Origin: Flavobacterium sp. UGB4466
GTDB taxonomy: Bacteria > Bacteroidota > Bacteroidia > Flavobacteriales > Flavobacteriaceae
Assembly: GCF_903469665.1 (NCBI RefSeq)
Contig: NZ_CAGKLC010000014.1
Location: 1 to 64,000, forward strand
Length of the DNA stretch: 64,000 nt
Reading direction: 5' to 3'
Part shown: piece after piece, positions 59,471 to 64,000 of the stretch
Layout of the letters: every line of letters begins with the position of its first letter
Position numbering within the stretch: position 1 is the first letter of the stretch
The notes under the pieces: generated by a model
Seen by the model: the letters and a program-made list of their open reading frames with translations, nothing else
Database searches by the model: none
What the model was told of the DNA's origin: nothing
Position numbers and translations under genes: made by a program

Positions 59471-61072
59471 TTATTGTTTAATTATCTTTCCTGTTTTATG
59501 AAGACCATCTGCATCAAAAGTATAAAAATACAATCCGCTTTTTAGTCCTTCAACAGAAAGAATAGGGTTTTGATTTGTAATTTGTTTTTCGATTAGCTTT
59601 TGCCCCAGAACAGAGTACACAGAAACAGAAGCGGTACTGTTTTCAAACAAAAAGGAAATCGCAGTCTTAGTTGGATTTGGAAAAACAGAAAAAACTTCCC
59701 CTAAAGACTTGAAATCTTCCACTCCTAAAGTGGCTCCAAAATTAGGAATTCCGTAACCATAATTATTATTTGGTGCCGTATATCGATCAGAAGACTGCAA
59801 TATCATCTGCCTAATTTCTTTATTCGTTTTGGATGGGAAAGCCTGCCATAAACAAGCAATCATTCCCGCCATAATTGGACAAGAAAATGAAGTTCCATTT
59901 ATTGTTGTAATATTCCCCCCGCTATCAGATACAACAGCAGCCGTACCTTGTGCCATAACATCCGGTTTAATTCTTCCGTCATAACTTGGTCCTATCGAAC
60001 TAAAACCTGATCTAACTTTTGAAGAAGTTACAGCACCTACTGTAATTACCGAAACAGCATCTGCAGGTCCTCCAATATGAGGTTCAGTTGTAGCTCCTTC
60101 ATTTCCTGCCGAAGCCACCACGATTATTCCTTTATTAAAAGCCATTTCGGCACCACGGGAGATAAAATTAGTCACCCCGTTCATATCGCTATAAGCATGC
60201 GTGTAGTTTGGATTGTCAAATTCAAAATACCCCAAAGAAGTTGTAATAATATCAGCTCCTACACGGTCTGCTTCTTCTGCTGCCTCTACCCAATACGATT
60301 CTTCTACCGGATTCTCAGTAGCATCATATTCGGTGATGTATAAATAATACGAAGCATCAGGAGCAGTACCTACCAGAGCATTTTCTTTATAACCGCCCAT
60401 TGTCGAAAGTACCATTGTTCCGTGGCTGTCTCCTGAATAAAAATTGGCATTTCTATTGACATAATCGTACCCTCCTAAAATCTGATTATTATCGATTAAT
60501 TTCTTAAACGGTAAAGTTGTATTAACTCCCGGAAAACCTGCATCTAAAACGGCAATTACTTTTCCTGAGCCGGTTTTATTCTGTTGGTGCAGCACTTTTC
60601 CATTCAGCATTTCTATCTGCCCTCCTGAAGTTCCGTACGCATAATCCGTTTTTGATTTCAGTTTGTCTTTTACCTGACTTATCTTATTCTCAGTTACTTT
60701 TTTAGCAGTTGTATTCAGATTTTTATTGGCAAAAAACACTTTATCGACAAATGACAGCGCTGTAAGTGCTGTAATATCGGTTTGAGTTCCTCTAATATGA
60801 AGTGCATTTAGCCATTTCGATTTTGCCATAATAGTTATCCCCGAACTCGATCTAACCTGATTGATATAAGAGTCCTCTACAGGTGCATCGGTAAGATCTA
60901 ACGCAATATTTTGATTGGCTCTTCGATCTAAGGCACGCTGTGTCAAAATTGTAAGCGGAGCATTAAGAGATGCCTGTGCGTTGGGTTTGTTTTTAAAGTA
61001 TACCCATGCCTCTTCCTGCGAAAACACCGCGGAAGAAAAAATCAACAACAAAAAGACAAAATAGTGCTTCAT
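59471..61072 (-). CDS. S8 subtilase with T9SS sorting domain
   Basis: A 533-residue secreted peptidase. Signal peptide MKHYFVFLLLIFSSAVFSQ. Catalytic Asp177 in AVLDAGFPG, His217 in DSHGTMV, the oxyanion Asn324 in SAGNEG and Ser395 in NGTSFSCP form the subtilisin set. The C-terminal about 75 residues (VFPNPTKTAISFLFENS; GLKSGLYFYTFDADG) are a type A Por/T9SS sorting domain, so the enzyme is exported across the outer membrane and attached or released. Substrate unknown. Confidence 0.92.
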   Translation of the reverse strand: MKHYFVFLLLIFSSAVFSQEEAWVYFKNKPNAQASLNAPLTILTQRALDRRANQNIALDLTDAPVEDSYINQVRSSSGITIMAKSKWLNALHIRGTQTDITALTALSFVDKVFFANKNLNTTAKKVTENKISQVKDKLKSKTDYAYGTSGGQIEMLNGKVLHQQNKTGSGKVIAVLDAGFPGVNTTLPFKKLIDNNQILGGYDYVNRNANFYSGDSHGTMVLSTMGGYKENALVGTAPDASYYLYITEYDATENPVEESYWVEAAEEADRVGADIITTSLGYFEFDNPNYTHAYSDMNGVTNFISRGAEMAFNKGIIVVASAGNEGATTEPHIGGPADAVSVITVGAVTSSKVRSGFSSIGPSYDGRIKPDVMAQGTAAVVSDSGGNITTINGTSFSCPIMAGMIACLWQAFPSKTNKEIRQMILQSSDRYTAPNNNYGYGIPNFGATLGVEDFKSLGEVFSVFPNPTKTAISFLFENSTASVSVYSVLGQKLIEKQITNQNPILSVEGLKSGLYFYTFDADGLHKTGKIIKQ

Positions 61073-61115
61073 GATTACTTTTTTAAAGGTGAAACCTCCG
61101 TAAAAAAGTATAAAG

Positions 61116-62303
61116 CTAAGAAATTACTCCCGAACCAACTAATTCATTTTCTAAATACCACGCTACAAACTGACCTTCAGTAATGGCGGACTGAGCTTCC
61201 TCAAAGCGAACATACATTCCGTTTTCAAACTGATACAAGATTGCTTTCTGTAGTGGCTGACGGTAACGAATTCTTGCCATCACTTCCATTTGCTCACCTT
61301 CCTTCAATTTCAAATCTTCGCGAACCCAGTGTACTTCAGAATTCCCCACAAACAATGCCTTTTTGAATAAGCCCGGATGATTACTCGTTAAACCGGTATA
61401 AATGGTATTCGTATCAACATCCGTAGCAATTACAAATAATGGATCTGTAGTACCGCCAACATTTAAGCCCTTTCTTTGTCCGTTTGTAAAATAATGCGCT
61501 CCCTGATGTTTGCCCATTATTTTACCCATCGTTGGAAGATAATTTAGTTTTTGAGATTCTACTTTCAATTCGTCTTCCAGAGAAATTCCTTCCGGCTTTT
61601 CAATCGTATAGATTGGGTCGTTTTTATCAATTTGAACAATAAGACCTTCTTTTGGTTGTAATTTTTGCTGCAAAAACTCCGGCAAACGTACTTTACCAAT
61701 AAAACAAAGCCCTTGTGAATCTTTCTTTTCGGCCGTAACCAATTCCATTTCAGCAGCGATTTCCCTAACCTCAGGTTTAGTCAATGCTCCAATTGGAAAT
61801 AATGCTTTGGATAATTGTTCCTGAGACAACTGACACAAAAAGTACGACTGATCTTTGTTCACATCATTTCCGGCAACTAATTGATAAACCGTTTTTCCGT
61901 CGACTTCAATTTCGCTTTTTTGGCAGTAATGCCCGGTCGCCACATAATCGGCTCCAAGACTTAGAGCGATTTTCATAAAAACATCAAACTTGATTTCGCG
62001 GTTACAAAGCACGTCCGGATTTGGGGTTCTTCCTTTTTCGTATTCGTTGAACATATAATCAACGATTTTCTCTTTGTATTCTTCGCTTAAATCAACAGTT
62101 TGAAACGGTATACCGAGTTTTTCCGCTACCAATAAAGCATCATTGCTATCTTCTAACCATGGGCATTCATTAGAAATCGTAACCGAATCATCGTGCCAGT
62201 TTTTCATAAAAAGGCCAATAACTTCATATCCTTGTTGCTGCAATAAATAGGCAGCAACACTTGAATCTACTCCTCCGGAAAGTCCAACAACTACACGTTT
62301 CAT
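61116..62303 (-). CDS. mnmA: tRNA-specific 2-thiouridylase
   Basis: A 395-residue cytosolic enzyme. The PP-loop is [11 protein letters not shown] (P-loop 9-15). The two catalytic cysteines are C100 (NPDVLCNRE) and C200 (SQGLCFIG), matching MnmA. With a sulfur carrier it makes 2-thiouridine at position 34 of tRNA for Lys, Glu and Gln. Its -7 box is at 62333-62340. Length is slightly over the typical about 360-370 residues. Confidence 0.95.
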   Translation of the reverse strand: MKRVVVGLSGGVDSSVAAYLLQQQGYEVIGLFMKNWHDDSVTISNECPWLEDSNDALLVAEKLGIPFQTVDLSEEYKEKIVDYMFNEYEKGRTPNPDVLCNREIKFDVFMKIALSLGADYVATGHYCQKSEIEVDGKTVYQLVAGNDVNKDQSYFLCQLSQEQLSKALFPIGALTKPEVREIAAEMELVTAEKKDSQGLCFIGKVRLPEFLQQKLQPKEGLIVQIDKNDPIYTIEKPEGISLEDELKVESQKLNYLPTMGKIMGKHQGAHYFTNGQRKGLNVGGTTDPLFVIATDVDTNTIYTGLTSNHPGLFKKALFVGNSEVHWVREDLKLKEGEQMEVMARIRYRQPLQKAILYQFENGMYVRFEEAQSAITEGQFVAWYLENELVGSGVIS

Positions 62304-62332
62304 TCTAAATTGTTTATGTTTTTACAAGGCTG

Positions 62333-62340
62333 CAAAGATA
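62333..62340 (-). promoter_or_regulatory. -7 element TATCTTTG (minus strand)
   Basis: Reads CAAAGATA on the plus strand, 30 bases upstream of mnmA. No -33 box is evident. Confidence 0.5.
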
Positions 62341-62407
62341 AGCCCTATTTTTGAAAATCGCAGTAGTTTTTGATTAGTTTATACAATGCCGCTGTAAATA
62401 AAACTTA

Positions 62408-64000
62408 TTACTTTCTAACAAATTTATGCGTGATTAATTTGCCCTCTCTCATTTCACTAAGAAAATAAATACCGCTGGATAAATTTTCAACATTTAGTAT
62501 GTCCTCTATATTAGCCTTCACTTTAAATGTTGTTATAGTTTTCCCTAATATTGTAATGAGGCTTAAAGTCGCATCGTGATCCGATCTAATCGTTATAATC
62601 TTATTACTTGGATTGGGATATATCACAAAGTTTAAGTTTTTATCAAATGATACGGTGTTCAGGTTATTGTTTGGAACAGTTCCGGAAATAGTATAACTTC
62701 CGATAGAACCATATGCTGAGTATCCTCCATTGGTTGCATCTCCGGCCCCGATACCATTAATACTAATAAAATACTTGCCTGCCGTCAGATTTACATCCAT
62801 TGAAGCATTTAACTTTAAAGGATCAGAATCCCAATATTGTCCCATTTCTACACCTTCGGAATTATATAATTTAATTGAAAGATGGAGATTACCAACATTA
62901 GTCTTTGCACTTGTATTGGCGGTAATACGAACATTTCCTCCTGTAGTAGTAAATGCAAAGAAATCATTATCTCCTTCTTTTTCGATTATACCTTCTTTTT
63001 GAGTAATCTTTCCTTTATTATCCAAAGTTAAACTAAATGCTGAAGAAGGACCATTACCATAGTCATCGGCTCTATACGCTGCTACTCCAAATCCAACAAA
63101 ACCAGGGGGAGAGCCAAAACTAGAAATTATAGCAACGTCATCTTCATTATTATTTGCACTATTATACTCTCCTTTGCTCCATTGTGTAATAGGTCTGTTA
63201 TAACCAGCTCCCATAATTGGCGCCCAAGAAGTTCCGTTTATTCCTGCAAAATACTCTTCCTTTGGAGAAATGCGCCCATCATGCTCTAAACCAAAAGTAT
63301 GACCTATTTCGTGCGAAGCAGCTTCTCCCCCACGTTTAGCACTAGAAACATTAAAACACCAGGCCGGAAGCCCATAACCAAAGGATCCTATATAGGCTAC
63401 ACCTCCACTTCCCGGAGCTGCTGTATTTGTCGGAGTTACTACTACACGCAGCCTTAAACTTTCTTTATACTTATTGTATACTTCTTCACTTGTTGTTATA
63501 TTCAAATTAAACGGTTTATAATCTTCTGAAACTATTTCAAAAAATTGCAATATATCTGCATCACTCATTCCGGATGGAGCTGCATCAATTGCGTTACCAT
63601 TATTCCACTTATTTCCCGCGGGCAAGTAATGTCCGTCAAAATCTAATAATACACAACTGCGTCCACCTGGCAAGCTCTCTAAATTTAATAACGCAGCACT
63701 AATTTTACCTGAACTGTTTTTTGATGTTTCGCTTCCTCCCTGGGGTATATTTTCGTAATCTATACAAATCAAAGAATTGATATCAACTTTTGACACATAA
63801 GCTTTTCCTTGAAAATCAGAAGAGTACTTATATGCTTCTCTTTCTTTTTTTAAAATAATGTGTCCTTCCAGAGATTGATCTGTTACTTTGATAAAAAAAG
63901 AGGATTCTGGCACATTCTTGATTTCTCCAATCAAAAATTCACCTGAAACTGTTGATTCCTTATAATTCACTTTTCCGGTAAACTTTTCCGAACCAACAAT
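62408..64000 (-). CDS. T9SS-sorted zinc metalloprotease, 5'-partial
   Basis: The frame is open to the right window edge (residues IVGSEKFTGK precede the GTG at 63970), so the start and signal peptide lie outside. 531 residues are visible. The HExxH motif is ASHEIGHTFGLEHDG, with third His as in metzincin-type peptidases (HExxHxxGxxH). Beyond it are a central beta-rich pre-peptidase-type domain (FFAFTTTGGNVRITANTSAK) and a C-terminal T9SS type A sorting domain (NFVIYPNPSNKIITIRSD; LSSGIYFLSEMREGK). Secreted and perhaps surface-attached. Confidence 0.9.
   Translation of the reverse strand: MVGSEKFTGKVNYKESTVSGEFLIGEIKNVPESSFFIKVTDQSLEGHIILKKEREAYKYSSDFQGKAYVSKVDINSLICIDYENIPQGGSETSKNSSGKISAALLNLESLPGGRSCVLLDFDGHYLPAGNKWNNGNAIDAAPSGMSDADILQFFEIVSEDYKPFNLNITTSEEVYNKYKESLRLRVVVTPTNTAAPGSGGVAYIGSFGYGLPAWCFNVSSAKRGGEAASHEIGHTFGLEHDGRISPKEEYFAGINGTSWAPIMGAGYNRPITQWSKGEYNSANNNEDDVAIISSFGSPPGFVGFGVAAYRADDYGNGPSSAFSLTLDNKGKITQKEGIIEKEGDNDFFAFTTTGGNVRITANTSAKTNVGNLHLSIKLYNSEGVEMGQYWDSDPLKLNASMDVNLTAGKYFISINGIGAGDATNGGYSAYGSIGSYTISGTVPNNNLNTVSFDKNLNFVIYPNPSNKIITIRSDHDATLSLITILGKTITTFKVKANIEDILNVENLSSGIYFLSEMREGKLITHKFVRK

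Noticed and set aside
1..64000. tRNA, rRNA, riboswitch, prophage or transposase
   Set aside because: No cloverleaf, conserved riboswitch core, phage gene or transposase was recognised on either strand by eye; a covariance-model search would be needed to exclude small RNAs.

Overview
The window looks like a chromosomal segment of a Flavobacterium-type bacterium (Bacteroidota, Flavobacteriia). The supporting signs are low GC, start-proximal boxes matching the Bacteroidota -7 consensus TAnnTTTG instead of a sigma70 -10 box, lipoproteins and beta-barrel proteins typical of the phylum, Por/type IX secretion (T9SS) C-terminal sorting domains on two proteases, an alpha-oxoamine synthase of the kind used for sphingolipid or sulfonolipid synthesis, and several flavobacterial families (YfhO, DUF4834, DUF3810, DUF4268, BatA-type proteins). 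No rRNA, tRNA, transposase, phage gene or CRISPR array was recognised.

Layout. 1-6750: a broken TIGR02757-type gene, then a tight same-strand cluster that looks like an exopolysaccharide module: membrane HEAT-repeat protein, processive GT2 synthase, YaiO-like outer-membrane barrel, DUF4838 glycosidase-like protein and a single-domain receiver that lacks its phosphoacceptor Asp. 6850-13420: RNA helicase, periplasmic lactonase-like propeller, BatA-type membrane protein, a dihydroorotase homologue without its zinc ligands and a small membrane protein. 13670-23209: carboxylesterase, a HigB/HigA-type toxin-antitoxin pair under a perfect palindrome, isochorismatase-family hydrolase, a three-gene MBL-fold operon, a conserved protein of unknown function, Bcp peroxiredoxin, an endonuclease III without an Fe-S cluster, a TPR protein, and an ECF sigma factor followed by a 47-residue gene. 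23711-35211: uvrA, MscS-type channel, a surface-polysaccharide block (flippase, glycosyltransferase, YfhO) interrupted by a two-gene module of a 54-residue protein and a nucleotidyltransferase with its own promoter. 35301-39161: outer-membrane proteins and an uncharacterised lipoprotein plus two-barrel operon. 39288-49715: GNAT-like protein convergent to the alpha-oxoamine synthase, NYN/LOTUS protein, FMN glutamate-synthase-like enzyme, RdgB, an RGG-tailed DEAD-box helicase and several small envelope proteins. 49914-64000: DUF389 protein, PepD, a membrane metalloprotease-like DUF3810 protein, a second ECF sigma factor with a membrane partner, PlsC-like acyltransferase, Nudix CoA pyrophosphatase, DUF4268 protein, nitronate monooxygenase-like enzyme, T9SS subtilase, MnmA and a T9SS metalloprotease cut by the window end.

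The most striking non-coding pattern is the distribution of short intergenic repeats. All seven convergent gene junctions with a gap over about 90 bp carry one of two word families (CTAAGGTTCTAAG-type or CAGTCTCAGTTT/ACTGAGACTG-type), usually with inverted copies that could fold in RNA. I see neither family at divergent promoters. The convergent junctions too short for an element have either a simple hairpin or almost no spacer. This suggests the families sit at, or act as, bidirectional 3' ends. Other candidates for new biology are the palindrome-controlled toxin-antitoxin operon, the 54-residue/nucleotidyltransferase module, the Asp-less receiver in the polysaccharide cluster, the zinc-less dihydroorotase homologue, and a 157-residue protein with a possible Cys-His-Asn triad.
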